Made by a program: the position numbers and the translations under genes
Shown here: one piece after another, positions 1-8,865 of the stretch
Position numbering within the stretch: position 1 is the first letter of the stretch
How the letters are laid out: the number at the start of each line of letters is the position of its first letter
The notes under the pieces: generated by a model
Seen by the model: only the letters and a program-made list of their open reading frames with translations
What the model was told of the DNA's origin: nothing
Database searches by the model: none
DNA from: Proteobacteria bacterium SG_bin4
GTDB taxonomy: Bacteria; Pseudomonadota; Gammaproteobacteria; Burkholderiales; Nitrosomonadaceae
Reading direction: 5' to 3'
DNA length: 64,000 nt
NCBI GenBank assembly: GCA_002083395.1
Contig: LWDH01000044.1
Coordinates: 36,130-100,129, forward strand

Positions 1-33
1 TGTCTGGAACCATTCTTACCGTGCAAAGGTCTC
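1..33. mobile_element. Right end of a GAGACC/GGTCTC-type element, cut by window edge
   Basis: The window opens with a sequence ending ACCGTGCAAAGGTCTC, which is the terminal repeat of the elements at 24733-24862 and 30089-30229. The bases before it do not match the inner sequence of those short elements. This could therefore be the end of a longer, possibly autonomous insertion sequence that shares its terminal repeats, or a diverged short copy. Only the tip is visible. Confidence 0.45.
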
Positions 34-122
34 ATTCAGTGCTATATGCGATTTCTGCATAAGAACTACAGCAACTCCCTCAATGTCGAAAATTTGTCAA
101 AATTACACCTCAGAGATTCATC

Positions 123-1439
123 ATGAAAAAGACTATTGCGGCAATCGCCGGTTTATTATGTGTTCTGACAGCCTTTGCAATGGAGAAAAACGTGACGCCC
201 ACCAATCAAACTAACACTACGAAAACCGATTTCATCGTCCTCGGCATGGGATGTTTTTGGGGTGCGGAGAAGCGCATGAGCGAGATTCCGGGTGTGATTG
301 ATGTCGAGAGCGGCTATGCCGGGGGCGATATTCCCGGCGTGGGCTATCAGCAGATTTTGAATCACGAACGGCTATTGCTGGCGGGCCGGACTACGGCACG
401 CAACCACGCCGAGGTGATCAAGGTGACTTTCGATCCCGCGCAGGTTTCGCTGCAAACCGTGCTGGCCAAGTTCTGGGAGAATCACAACCCGACGCAGGGC
501 GATCGCCAGGGTAACGATATCGGCAGCAATTACCGCAGCGCGATTTATTATCACGACGAAACGCAGAAAGCGCTGGCGCTATCGACACAGCAAGCATATC
601 AGCAAGCGCTCAGTACCGCGGGATATGGAAAGATCACGACCGAAATCCTGCCGCTGAGAAATTACATCACCGCCGAGGAATACCATCAGGATTACTTGCA
701 GAAAAACCCGAACGGCTACTGCGGCCTGGGCGGCACGGGCGTGAAATATCCGGCATCCAGCGGGCAAACGGCACAGAACACCGTCATGAATCCCGAATTG
801 ATGAAGCCGTTGGACGGCAAAGATTTAAACTTTGCGCAGCAACTGGTGATCTACGAGGCCGAGCATTGCGAATACTGCAAGCTGTTCGACAAGGAAGTAC
901 TTAGTCAATGGCAAGCAGCCGTGCCGGTGGCAACGACGATGAACATCAATCCGCCGACTGGATGGATGCTGGAAAAACCGCTGTTCGCGACACCGACCAT
1001 CGTACTGTTCAGGAATGGCAAAGAAGTTGCCCGTTACACCGGCTATAACGGGGAGAAAACCAACTTCTGGAAATGGCTGGGATTTCAATTATTGACACCG
1101 GAACAGCAGAAAATCGCATTCGAGCAAGGCACCGAACCACCGTTTACCGCATCGAATCTGGACGAAAAACGCCCCGGAAAATTTGTCGACCCGATCACCG
1201 GCGCACCGCTTTTTCTGAGTCAGGCCAAATTTAACAGCGGCACCGGCTGGCCCAGCTTCTTCGACCCCATCGAAGGTTCGGTAACGTTTCATGACGACGA
1301 TTCGCACGGCATGCAACGCATCGAAGTACGCAGCGCCAGTTCCGGCATTCACCTCGGTCACGTGTTCGACGACGGCCCGCCACCGAGCTACAAACGCTAC
1401 TGCATCAACGGTAACGTGCTGAAATTTATCCCGGATTGA
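123..1439 (+). CDS. msrAB: Periplasmic peptide methionine sulfoxide reductase, MsrA-thioredoxin-MsrB fusion
   Basis: This 438-residue protein reduces both epimers of methionine sulfoxide. An N-terminal signal peptide (residues 1-19, cut after a TAFA motif) places it in the periplasm. The MsrA domain carries GCFWG at 43-47 with catalytic Cys44. A middle thioredoxin-like segment has a CEYC redox pair at 249-252, and the MsrB domain follows from about 345 with catalytic Cys427 in RYCIN. Unlike many MsrB proteins, the domain start (PGKFVDPITGAPLF) has no zinc-binding CxxC pairs, so this is the zinc-free type. MsrA has an unusual stretch at about 78-95 (NHERLLLAGRTTA) where the family usually has a short turn. 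The three-part layout resembles known MsrA/B fusions, but here the thioredoxin-like segment sits between the two reductase domains. The gene stands alone, with no operon partner. The product call is secure; the redox partner is not known. Confidence 0.93.
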   Translation: MKKTIAAIAGLLCVLTAFAMEKNVTPTNQTNTTKTDFIVLGMGCFWGAEKRMSEIPGVIDVESGYAGGDIPGVGYQQILNHERLLLAGRTTARNHAEVIKVTFDPAQVSLQTVLAKFWENHNPTQGDRQGNDIGSNYRSAIYYHDETQKALALSTQQAYQQALSTAGYGKITTEILPLRNYITAEEYHQDYLQKNPNGYCGLGGTGVKYPASSGQTAQNTVMNPELMKPLDGKDLNFAQQLVIYEAEHCEYCKLFDKEVLSQWQAAVPVATTMNINPPTGWMLEKPLFATPTIVLFRNGKEVARYTGYNGEKTNFWKWLGFQLLTPEQQKIAFEQGTEPPFTASNLDEKRPGKFVDPITGAPLFLSQAKFNSGTGWPSFFDPIEGSVTFHDDDSHGMQRIEVRSASSGIHLGHVFDDGPPPSYKRYCINGNVLKFIPD

Positions 1440-1442
1440 TCT

Positions 1443-1593
1443 CTAGGGAAATGCTGATTAATTGACTATACGAGCGAATCACTTCGTTGCGCGGTACTCG
1501 CTCCCTTGCCTATCTTGTCGATATGTCTCGGTTGTTGTGTTCCGTGCGCCTCGTGCTTCATCTCGTTCACCGAATTAATCAGCGTTTCCCTAG
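1443..1593. repeat. MITE-like repeat, AGGGAAA family, copy 1
   Basis: A 151-bp element is bounded by 20-bp inverted ends (TAGGGAAATGCTGATTAATT on the left, one mismatch on the right) and flanked by TA on each side. A second copy lies at 25751-25900 with about 85-90% identity by eye. It begins three bases after the msrAB stop and ends just before the stop of the convergent AI-2E family gene. It has no coding potential. Flanking TA is typical of IS630/Tc1-type insertion, but no transposase gene is present. Confidence 0.85.
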
Positions 1594-1604
1594 CGGCAGG
1601 GTAT

Positions 1605-2870
1605 TCAATCCTGCCGGTCAGATAAACTCACACTTTCTGCCCTAACCGGCGTTGGCCCCAGCCGGCGCTCGTCCCACAGCGGCACGCCGAATACATCGTG
1701 AATGAAGTAATACGCCACCGGCACGCCGAGCACCATGCCCCACATTCCGGCGGTATGGTAAGCCACCAACAGGATGATCAGCACCAGCACCGGATTCAGT
1801 TTCAGATGCTTGCCGTAGATCAATGGATTCAACCCGTAGGCTTCGATGATATGAATGATGGTGATCATCAGCACCACCGCCAGCGCCAGCATCAATCCAC
1901 CGGTATTCAACGCAACCAGCACCATCGGCGTCGTCGAAATGAACACGCCGAGTACCGGAATGAAGCTGCAAACGAACACGATCAACGACAGGAAAGCGAC
2001 CGATGGGATGCCGAGAATCATTAATCCGATCAATGTCAGGAAGGTATTCACACAGGCGATCATTGCCTGCGCCTGGATCGCCCGGCCGACGACGTAAGCA
2101 AAGCGAATGACCGGCTGCGCGGTTTCCTGGTAAAAATCGCGCAAGCGCGAATCGTGCAGGCTTTTCATCAAACCGCCGAGGCGGATATTATCGAATAGAA
2201 TCAGGAAGCTGAACAACAACGCCAGCAGCACGGTGCCGATCCCGGTATACAGCTGGTTAATCAGCTTGGGAAAATGCTCGGTGACTTTATCCAGCTGCTT
2301 GGACGCCAGAAAATTCATCAGCAGTTCGGCTTCTTTATCGAAGTATTTCCGTATTTTTTCCTGCGTCGCTTCGGTGAGCTCTTCCTCGAGCACATGTTCC
2401 GGATCGAGGTCACTGGCAAGGTAGATCGATTTTTTGAACGCATTCAGCTCGTTATCGATCATTCGCAGCGCATGTTTGTCCAGCAAGCTGCGCATATAGC
2501 CGTGCAATGAACGCTCGATCCCGGGATATTTGCTGCCGACATCACGCTCCAGCTCAATCAGTTTTAATTGCACTTCGTCGAAATTATTCAAAAACCGGTT
2601 CGCCTCACCGATCACGTTCGGCGTCACGTAACGGAAAAAGCTGCCCACCACGATCAGAAAAAGAATATAAACCAGCGTCAGTGACAGGCGGTATGGCAAT
2701 TTAAACCGGTTTTGCCCCATCCGCACCAGCGGCGAAGCAATGAAAGCCAGCACAAAAGTAATAAAAATCAGTCCGAAAAAGTCACTCAGTATCCACAGTA
2801 AACTGATTAAAATCAGCCAAATGATGATACGCCGGTTAGCTTCATAAAAATCGTTAAAACTGAATGACAT
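1605..2870 (-). CDS. AI-2E family (PerM/YhhT-type) membrane protein
   Basis: The product is a 421-residue multispanning inner-membrane protein of the AI-2E exporter/PerM family. The N-terminal membrane pair (IIIWLILISLLWILSDFFG and the following segment), a long soluble loop at about 80-200 rich in charged residues, and a C-terminal block of five or six helices including a GIPSVAFLSLIVFVCSFIPV-like segment are typical. The ATG at 2870 is chosen because MSFSFNDFYEANRR matches the usual family start; the reading frame stays open 17 codons further upstream without a good ribosome site. Members have been linked to AI-2 export, Na+/H+ exchange or unspecified permease roles, so the substrate here is unknown. 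It stands apart from the operon upstream by about 130 bases. Confidence 0.85.
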   Translation of the reverse strand: MSFSFNDFYEANRRIIIWLILISLLWILSDFFGLIFITFVLAFIASPLVRMGQNRFKLPYRLSLTLVYILFLIVVGSFFRYVTPNVIGEANRFLNNFDEVQLKLIELERDVGSKYPGIERSLHGYMRSLLDKHALRMIDNELNAFKKSIYLASDLDPEHVLEEELTEATQEKIRKYFDKEAELLMNFLASKQLDKVTEHFPKLINQLYTGIGTVLLALLFSFLILFDNIRLGGLMKSLHDSRLRDFYQETAQPVIRFAYVVGRAIQAQAMIACVNTFLTLIGLMILGIPSVAFLSLIVFVCSFIPVLGVFISTTPMVLVALNTGGLMLALAVVLMITIIHIIEAYGLNPLIYGKHLKLNPVLVLIILLVAYHTAGMWGMVLGVPVAYYFIHDVFGVPLWDERRLGPTPVRAESVSLSDRQD

Positions 2871-3000
2871 ATTTGAATTCTTTAGATAATTGGCACGACG
2901 ACATTGAATACGGATTAACACCAGCGTTTACGCTATTCGATATCATACGATCAAAACCATAGCAATGCTTGATTTTACGCAAACTACATCGCAGTAGTTG

Positions 3001-3711
3001 TCAAAAAGTTTTGAAAAGCGTTGCAACAATTATACGGCGCAAACTCCGCCATTTTCTCCGGTCATCGAGGAAATACTTTTGATTGACTTCCAGTTCGATG
3101 CCTGCATACCAGCCGCATACAAACCGGCGGCGCAGGTAAGCGGTGAAGCCGTCTGCCGTACCGGTGTACGGATAATTACGGCGTATCGTCAACCCAGGCA
3201 ATTCTTGCCGCAAACTTTGCTGCCACTGGCGGCAAAGCGACTGTTCCCATTCGCTGGCGGGATCGTACAGCAGACCGATGTCGGCTTTCCGCACTTTGCC
3301 GTGCAGTTGCGGCGTAAAACTGTGCGACGACAAATGAATTACCCGGCTGCCGCGCTGAATGGCTTGCGCAATCGCCGTTTCGACACGCTGACGGTATGGC
3401 CGGTAATAACGCGTCAGGATTTGCTGCCTGGCGGCTGCCGGTAAATTTCGGGTAATCTCGGAAAACAACTGCGGATGACCCATCGAACGGTTGAGATCGA
3501 TCAGGAGGCGGCTGGTCGTTGCTGCAAAAAGCGGCGCATTGAGTTGCTGAGCGATTGCTTTCGCCATCAGCAGCGCGCCGGGATCGTAACCGCGGTGACT
3601 GGCTAACACTGCTTCATGATCTCGGAAAAGTAATTGATAAGCCGGAGGAATCCGGTTACCGCCGTGTTCGCAACTGACGACAAAACAGACCGGCGCGGTT
3701 GAATCGGTCAT
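3001..3711 (-). CDS. N-formylglutamate amidohydrolase family protein
   Basis: This 236-residue enzyme belongs to the N-formylglutamate amidohydrolase (HutG-type, zinc hydrolase) family. The N-terminal VVSCEHGGNRIP motif carries the family metal-ligand His, and a second His-containing motif, HLSSHSFTP, lies at about 113-121. The ATG at 3711 overlaps the stop of the upstream ligase gene in an ATGA arrangement, indicating translational coupling. No histidine degradation genes are nearby. Because it is the last gene of a C39-peptidase/RimK/GCS2 operon, its more likely job here is to hydrolyse an amide or formyl group on the product of those ligases. That role is inferred from context; the family call is from sequence. 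Confidence 0.82.
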   Translation of the reverse strand: MTDSTAPVCFVVSCEHGGNRIPPAYQLLFRDHEAVLASHRGYDPGALLMAKAIAQQLNAPLFAATTSRLLIDLNRSMGHPQLFSEITRNLPAAARQQILTRYYRPYRQRVETAIAQAIQRGSRVIHLSSHSFTPQLHGKVRKADIGLLYDPASEWEQSLCRQWQQSLRQELPGLTIRRNYPYTGTADGFTAYLRRRFVCGWYAGIELEVNQKYFLDDRRKWRSLRRIIVATLFKTF

Positions 3712-4961
3712 GCAGATTCCAGAGTACCGGAAAACAACCGGCCTTCGTTCAAACAATTGCACAGCTCACGATACACTGCTGTCAAACGCTCGCGGCTGAA
3801 ATCCTGTCCGGCTGCGCGCAAAATCCGCCGCGCAAGCGGGCCTTGCCGCAGCAACACGGTAAATGCTTCGCGCCAAATGCTCGATTGCTGTGTTTGAGGC
3901 GGCAATAGCGAATCAAATAAATGCTGCCATAGCTCCTTCCCTTCGCATCGAGCCGACGGAAATCCTAGCAATGCCAAATAGCCACGGTCGGTAATGATCG
4001 CTTGATCCGCTTGCTCGATGCAGTTGCGCAAAATCGTTACCAGCCGATCGGTGCTGAAGTCTTGCTGCTCGATCAGCGACGCGGTTTTTTGCTGATACAG
4101 CGCTTGCACCACATGGATCACGATCTCGGCAATGGCCAGATTGGCGTAAGGGCATTCTTGCACATCAATGATGCGGATCTCGATCGCATGCCGGACAAAT
4201 CGCGCCACCGCAGCCCTTACATTGAGCCACTCATGCTGCAACACACCATCCGGATCGAGCATTTCGATCTCGCGGTACATTGGCCGCAGAATTTGCTGCT
4301 GATACGATTCGCTGTCAAGGATCGTGTCCGGAATGACCTGTCCCATCGACGACGGCACGGCCATTTGATGCGTCCGGTAATTTTCCATACGAAAATCCAG
4401 AAAACCGCTAAGACGGCCTTCGGCAATCGGAGAGCTGGCAGCTAACGCTGGCAGGATCGGCAAGATCAGCCTAATCGCAGCGTGCAGGCGGGCAAATTCG
4501 GTATCACCGGCAAACGGCAAGTTGAGATGCATGCTCTGAAGGTTGGACCAGCCATGACGCTTGCAATCGAAAATCCGGTCGTAACTGCGGTAAATATCGG
4601 CGTGATTATGCGGCCACAGCCGGGTTTCGGTGCGCGGATTCATCCACGGATGCATCGCAGTCGGCATCAAGCGTGCGTTCATGGTTTCGAGCAACGCGTT
4701 GATCCGGTGTATCTCATTTTGAAAAAGCACCGGTAACGATTCAAGATCGGCTGCCGGGTCGGCATTTTTCAACTCGATGACGTGCAGTGCCAATTCGTTC
4801 GACCAAGCCAACCGGCCACATCGTACTTCCGCTGCTTGCCGCCCTGCCAAAACTTGTAACAGCCGGTCAGCAACCGGCGACACCGCCAAGGTATCGCGGT
4901 CGACGATCATGTATTCGAGTTCGATGCCAAAACCGGAAAATGCCGGAATTGCGGGTTTCAC
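3708..4961 (-). CDS. GCS2-family carboxylate-amine ligase
   Basis: The 417-residue protein belongs to the glutamate-cysteine ligase family 2 (YbdK-type). The N-terminal GFGIELEYMIVD block is the conserved ATP/metal-binding strand, and further family blocks appear at ARLMPTAMHPWM, SMHLNLPF and the R-rich IEIRIIDVQECP segment. These enzymes join a carboxylate to an amine using ATP. The GTG start overlaps the RimK-like stop (GTGA), and the end overlaps the amidohydrolase start, so three genes are read as one coupled unit. In this setting it is probably not the general glutathione enzyme but an amidoligase acting with the ATP-grasp protein on a small peptide-like product; the substrate cannot be read from sequence. 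Confidence 0.87.
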   Translation of the reverse strand: MKPAIPAFSGFGIELEYMIVDRDTLAVSPVADRLLQVLAGRQAAEVRCGRLAWSNELALHVIELKNADPAADLESLPVLFQNEIHRINALLETMNARLMPTAMHPWMNPRTETRLWPHNHADIYRSYDRIFDCKRHGWSNLQSMHLNLPFAGDTEFARLHAAIRLILPILPALAASSPIAEGRLSGFLDFRMENYRTHQMAVPSSMGQVIPDTILDSESYQQQILRPMYREIEMLDPDGVLQHEWLNVRAAVARFVRHAIEIRIIDVQECPYANLAIAEIVIHVVQALYQQKTASLIEQQDFSTDRLVTILRNCIEQADQAIITDRGYLALLGFPSARCEGKELWQHLFDSLLPPQTQQSSIWREAFTVLLRQGPLARRILRAAGQDFSRERLTAVYRELCNCLNEGRLFSGTLESA

Positions 4962-6430
4962 CGCCGGTTTCCTTGTTTACGTTCCTCGATGCGGCGCAAA
5001 AATACGGTCATGATTTGCTGATACAACGCTTCTTTTAGAATGCCGTCTTCGTTACCGGCATCGACATTCGGATTGTCGTTGATCTCGATGATGTAGCAAC
5101 GCCGCCCTACTTGCTTCAAATCGACGCCATAAAAACCATCACCGATCAGATTGGCCGCTTTCAACGCGGTTTTAACTACTTTTGCAGGTGCCTCTTGCAA
5201 CGCTACCGCTTGCGTCATGCCTTCGACATAATCTTGCGCTTGCTCGCCATGCTTGATGATTTGCCAATGGCCTGGCGCCATAAAATATTTGCACACGAAT
5301 AACGGTTTACGATCCAGGATACCAACCCGCCAATCGAATGCAGTCGGCAAATATTCCTGCGCAACGATCAGCTCCGATTTTTCCAGAAGCGCTTTGACCT
5401 TTTGCCGCAATTCCGTTTCCGAGACAACTTTGACAACACCGAGCGAAAACGAGCTATCGGGCTGTTTCAGCACACACGGCAGCGCCAGCGTCGGGATGAT
5501 TTGTTCCAGATTATCTTTATGTACCAGGATAGTTTTCGGGATCGGGATCTGGTGCCGGGTCAGTAATTCAGCCAGATAAACCTTGTTGTTGCACTTCAGA
5601 ATCGAATTCGGATCGTCGATCACCGTCAATCCTTCCGCCGCAGCATGCCGGGAAAAACGGTACGTGTAATGATTGACAAAGGTAGTGTCGCGGATGAATA
5701 ACGCGTCGAATTCCGGCAGACGGCTCATATCCGCGCGCGTGATGAATTCCACGTGCATGCCTAGGTCCTCGGCGGCCTTCTCAAAATGCTTCATCGCCTT
5801 GGCATTGGAAGGCGGCTCCGGATTGCCGGGATCGTGCAAAATGGCCAAGTCGTACCGGGGGCTTATCAACGGATGCAGCCACGGCTTGCGTTTGGAAAAA
5901 TAATCGGTGGCTGCTTGCACCACAAAATCCTGATGCTGCGGCGGAATATCGCTGGCGGCAATGGTCTTGAGGCTGCGTATCCGCCATTCCTCGCCATGGC
6001 GATCAAAGTAAGCGCGCAATAGCGGCGCACGTACCAAATTAAACAACTGCCGGCTGAGCGGATCGTAGTGCTTCGCGATATTGCGTCCGAAATAAATACT
6101 CAGTTCAAAGTGCTCCGATTTAATCGGCGCCAGCGATTTTTGCACCAATTCGTCGAGATTCTCAGTCAACAGCTTCACCAGACCCGGCGATTGAATATCC
6201 TCGATCGCGTTGACTTGGGGCAGCGGCTTGTGCCCCCGCGCTTCGGCGAGCAGCGAGACATAGTAACCGATACTTTGGTAATGATACGATTTGCACAAAT
6301 TATAGACGCGCGCGCGAAGATGCCCGCCGTAAGCCGGATCGGTCAAATATTCCTTGGCTGAAACCACCACCACATCCGGAATTTTCAGCGGCCAGTGTTG
6401 CACATTACTGACGACAAACAGATTACTCAT
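4958..6430 (-). CDS. RimK-like ATP-grasp ligase with N-terminal RLAN-type domain
   Basis: This 490-residue protein has an N-terminal domain of about 150 residues of the kind found before RimK-like ligases, followed by an ATP-grasp fold. ATP-grasp signatures include VLKQPDSSFSLGVVKV (about 310-325) and the metal-binding EINDNPNVDAG near 450. RimK relatives add glutamate or other amino acids to a carboxyl group. It is the second gene of the operon, 12 bases after the C39-like peptidase gene and overlapping the GCS2 ligase gene. It is longer than ribosomal-protein-modifying RimK (about 300 residues), so S6 glutamylation is unlikely. The natural acceptor is unknown. Confidence 0.87.
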   Translation of the reverse strand: MSNLFVVSNVQHWPLKIPDVVVVSAKEYLTDPAYGGHLRARVYNLCKSYHYQSIGYYVSLLAEARGHKPLPQVNAIEDIQSPGLVKLLTENLDELVQKSLAPIKSEHFELSIYFGRNIAKHYDPLSRQLFNLVRAPLLRAYFDRHGEEWRIRSLKTIAASDIPPQHQDFVVQAATDYFSKRKPWLHPLISPRYDLAILHDPGNPEPPSNAKAMKHFEKAAEDLGMHVEFITRADMSRLPEFDALFIRDTTFVNHYTYRFSRHAAAEGLTVIDDPNSILKCNNKVYLAELLTRHQIPIPKTILVHKDNLEQIIPTLALPCVLKQPDSSFSLGVVKVVSETELRQKVKALLEKSELIVAQEYLPTAFDWRVGILDRKPLFVCKYFMAPGHWQIIKHGEQAQDYVEGMTQAVALQEAPAKVVKTALKAANLIGDGFYGVDLKQVGRRCYIIEINDNPNVDAGNEDGILKEALYQQIMTVFLRRIEERKQGNRR

Positions 6431-6442
6431 GAGTCTGCCTCA

Positions 6443-7156
6443 TCAGCCAGTTGTTCCGCTTTGCGGTGAGTGAATCACCAGCAAATTGGAGTCGTACGTC
6501 ACGATACCGAGCAAAATGGCATTGATCACCCGGTCGATATTGCACCAGTATTCTTGTTGAGTGCCATACGGATCGGCGACCAGCAACGTGCGTTTGTTGC
6601 GGTCATAACCGGTAATAATCACAAAATGACCCGAAGGTACGCCGCGAATATCGTCGGGCGTATCGTCCAGACCGTGCTCGCGTGGCACACGATACAAAAA
6701 AGTTGAACTTAAACCAGTCAAAACCGGCAAGCCACGACGCAGCAGTCCGTGAATCAATGCATGCGACAAATCCAGGAGACGCAAGCGGCCGCCAAGATTC
6801 AAGAATTCGAGATAGCCCTCGGTGACATAACGCAAGCGGCGATCGGTTTTGATTACGGCTTGCTGCCGCAACCGGCCGGCGATATCGACACCGGCTGCAA
6901 ACCAGACCGGATCGAACACCACCAGATTGTAGGTATAAATCGTCGCCTGAAAACCGCTGCGCAACGCATCGCACGCCAGAAACACGTCAAACGTGCCGGA
7001 ACCGCTTTCCAGCTTGCGCGTGCGGGCAATGATATCGCTCAGCGGCTCGTTTCTGCCCCAATAGCTGTAGACGGCATGCAAGCAAGTCGGGCCGCAGGTG
7101 GTTTCGTCCGGTTGCGGCAGAATCTTGATGGGTAAATGATGCACGGGTCTGAGCAT
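6443..7156 (-). CDS. C39-like cysteine peptidase family protein
   Basis: A 237-residue papain-like C39-family protein heads the amidoligase operon. The motif ETTCGPTCL near residue 20 supplies the nucleophilic Cys after a conserved Gln-rich lead-in (KILPQPDE), and GHFVIITGYD near 175 supplies the His, with VADPYG as the usual third block. No transmembrane or ABC exporter domain is attached, so it is not a bacteriocin exporter. ATG at 7156 is preferred to the GTG three codons earlier; neither has a strong ribosome site. Its likely role is to trim or hydrolyse a peptide bond in the substrate or product of the downstream ligases, which is inference from the operon. Confidence 0.85.
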   Translation of the reverse strand: MLRPVHHLPIKILPQPDETTCGPTCLHAVYSYWGRNEPLSDIIARTRKLESGSGTFDVFLACDALRSGFQATIYTYNLVVFDPVWFAAGVDIAGRLRQQAVIKTDRRLRYVTEGYLEFLNLGGRLRLLDLSHALIHGLLRRGLPVLTGLSSTFLYRVPREHGLDDTPDDIRGVPSGHFVIITGYDRNKRTLLVADPYGTQQEYWCNIDRVINAILLGIVTYDSNLLVIHSPQSGTTG

Positions 7157-7307
7157 GGCAAACACTTAAAGTTAACGAATTGAACGATTACCATCGCTCT
7201 TGCACATGCTAACTGAAATTCATCGGTTTTCGCCAGTTTCATGGCTAAGAAATGCAAAATTCGGATAGTATCTGCGCTTTTGATTGCTTTATTCATTTAT
7301 CAGAATC

Positions 7308-8831
7308 ATGAATTCAACAGGCCATCCGAAAGGCTTATATCTTTTGTTTTTCACCGAAATGTGGGAACGCTTCAGTTATTATGGGATGCGCGCCATTTTC
7401 ACCTTGTTCATGATCAAGGCGTTGCAGTTCGACAAAGTATACGCTTCGGAAATTTATGGCAGCTATATCGGTCTGGTTTATCTGACCCCGTTAATCGGCG
7501 GTTATGTCGCCGACCGCTACTGGGGAAATCGACGAGCCATCCTTGCTGGCGGTATCTTGATGGCGGCAGGTCATTTCTGCATGTTCCTGTCGGCATCGAA
7601 TTACGATCACCTGGCTGTTGCGCAACCGTTGCTTTTTCTGGGTTTGGGATTGCTGATTTTCGGCAATGGCTTTTTCAAACCGAACATCTCGACCATGGTC
7701 GGACAACTGTATCCCGAAAGCGATAAGCGGGTCGATGCCGCTTTTACCATCTTCTACATGGGCATCAACCTCGGCGCTTTTTTCGCGCCATTGGTATGCG
7801 GCGGTTTTGGCGACACCGGCAACCCGGCGGATTTTAAATGGGGTTTTCTCGCAGCTTCGGTCGGGATGATTATCAGCATCGCATCGTTTGAGTTACTCAA
7901 AAACCGCTATATTATTTCGCCCAGTGGCGAAGGCATTGGTCTGCCGCCGCAGAAAAAAGTAAAAAATAATAATCAGAGCGGTGTCTCGCAAGCACAGCTA
8001 AAGCAGGCATTCACCTGGATCTCCGTTTCGGTGCTGTTATTTTGCGGATTCTATTATTTAACTGGTTCCGGCATTATCGGTTCGGCTATCTTTACCGTCA
8101 CGATCATCGGTCCGGCAGCGATCATTACCGATAAGACGTTGACTTCCATTGAGAAACAAAGAATCGCAGTCATTTATATTCTGGCTTTCTTCGTCATTTT
8201 TTTCTGGGCAGCCTTCGAGCAGGCCGGGGCATCGCTCACTTTTTTTGCGGAAGAACAAACCGATCGCAGGTTTTCCGGGTTTGAAATACCGGCAAGTTTC
8301 TTTCAATCGATCAATGCCGTGCTGATTGTCGTGCTGGCGCCGCTGTTCGCTTTCCTCTGGACATCGTTGGGCAAACATAACCGGGAACCGTCGTCACCGG
8401 CCAAACATGCCCTCGGATTGATGTTCCTCTCGGTTGGTTATTTGATCATCGCCTTTGGCGTCAAAGGACTTGATCCAGCTACCAAAGTCAGCATGCTATG
8501 GCTATTCAGTTTGTATTTGCTGCACACCATCGGCGAGTTATGCTTATCGCCGATCGGACTGGCGATGGTGGTAAAACTGGCGCCAGCCAAGTTTGCATCG
8601 CTGCTGATGGGGGTGTGGTTTTTATCGCTGGCCGCCGCGAGCAAGCTTGCCGGGATATTGAGTGCGCTTTATCCCGACCCCGCTTCTCCGGTCAGACCGC
8701 AATTATTAGGTTTTGAAATCGCAAATCTTTACGAGTTTTTTATGATTTTCGTAATCTTGTCGGGGCTCGCATCTTTAATTCTATTTTTTCTGAGCAAAAC
8801 ACTGCAGAAAATGATGCACGGCTTGCATTGA
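7308..8831 (+). CDS. POT/PTR family proton-coupled oligopeptide transporter
   Basis: This inner-membrane transporter of 507 residues belongs to the MFS peptide:H+ symporter family. The N-terminal ExxER proton-coupling motif appears as EMWERFSYYG, followed by GYVADRYWG (MFS loop) and the PTR signature FYMGINLGAFFAPLVCG. About 12-14 hydrophobic helices are evident, with a central hydrophilic loop (PPQKKVKNNN). The ATG at 7308 gives MNSTGHPKGLYLLFFTEMWER, the usual family start; the TTG extension is disfavoured. It is divergent from the C39-like peptidase gene with only about 150 bases between the starts, so it may share control with the amidoligase operon and import its peptide substrate or product. 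Confidence 0.92.
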   Translation: MNSTGHPKGLYLLFFTEMWERFSYYGMRAIFTLFMIKALQFDKVYASEIYGSYIGLVYLTPLIGGYVADRYWGNRRAILAGGILMAAGHFCMFLSASNYDHLAVAQPLLFLGLGLLIFGNGFFKPNISTMVGQLYPESDKRVDAAFTIFYMGINLGAFFAPLVCGGFGDTGNPADFKWGFLAASVGMIISIASFELLKNRYIISPSGEGIGLPPQKKVKNNNQSGVSQAQLKQAFTWISVSVLLFCGFYYLTGSGIIGSAIFTVTIIGPAAIITDKTLTSIEKQRIAVIYILAFFVIFFWAAFEQAGASLTFFAEEQTDRRFSGFEIPASFFQSINAVLIVVLAPLFAFLWTSLGKHNREPSSPAKHALGLMFLSVGYLIIAFGVKGLDPATKVSMLWLFSLYLLHTIGELCLSPIGLAMVVKLAPAKFASLLMGVWFLSLAAASKLAGILSALYPDPASPVRPQLLGFEIANLYEFFMIFVILSGLASLILFFLSKTLQKMMHGLH

Positions 8832-8865
8832 TACCAAAGTGGCGGATTCAACTTTTACAAAACTA

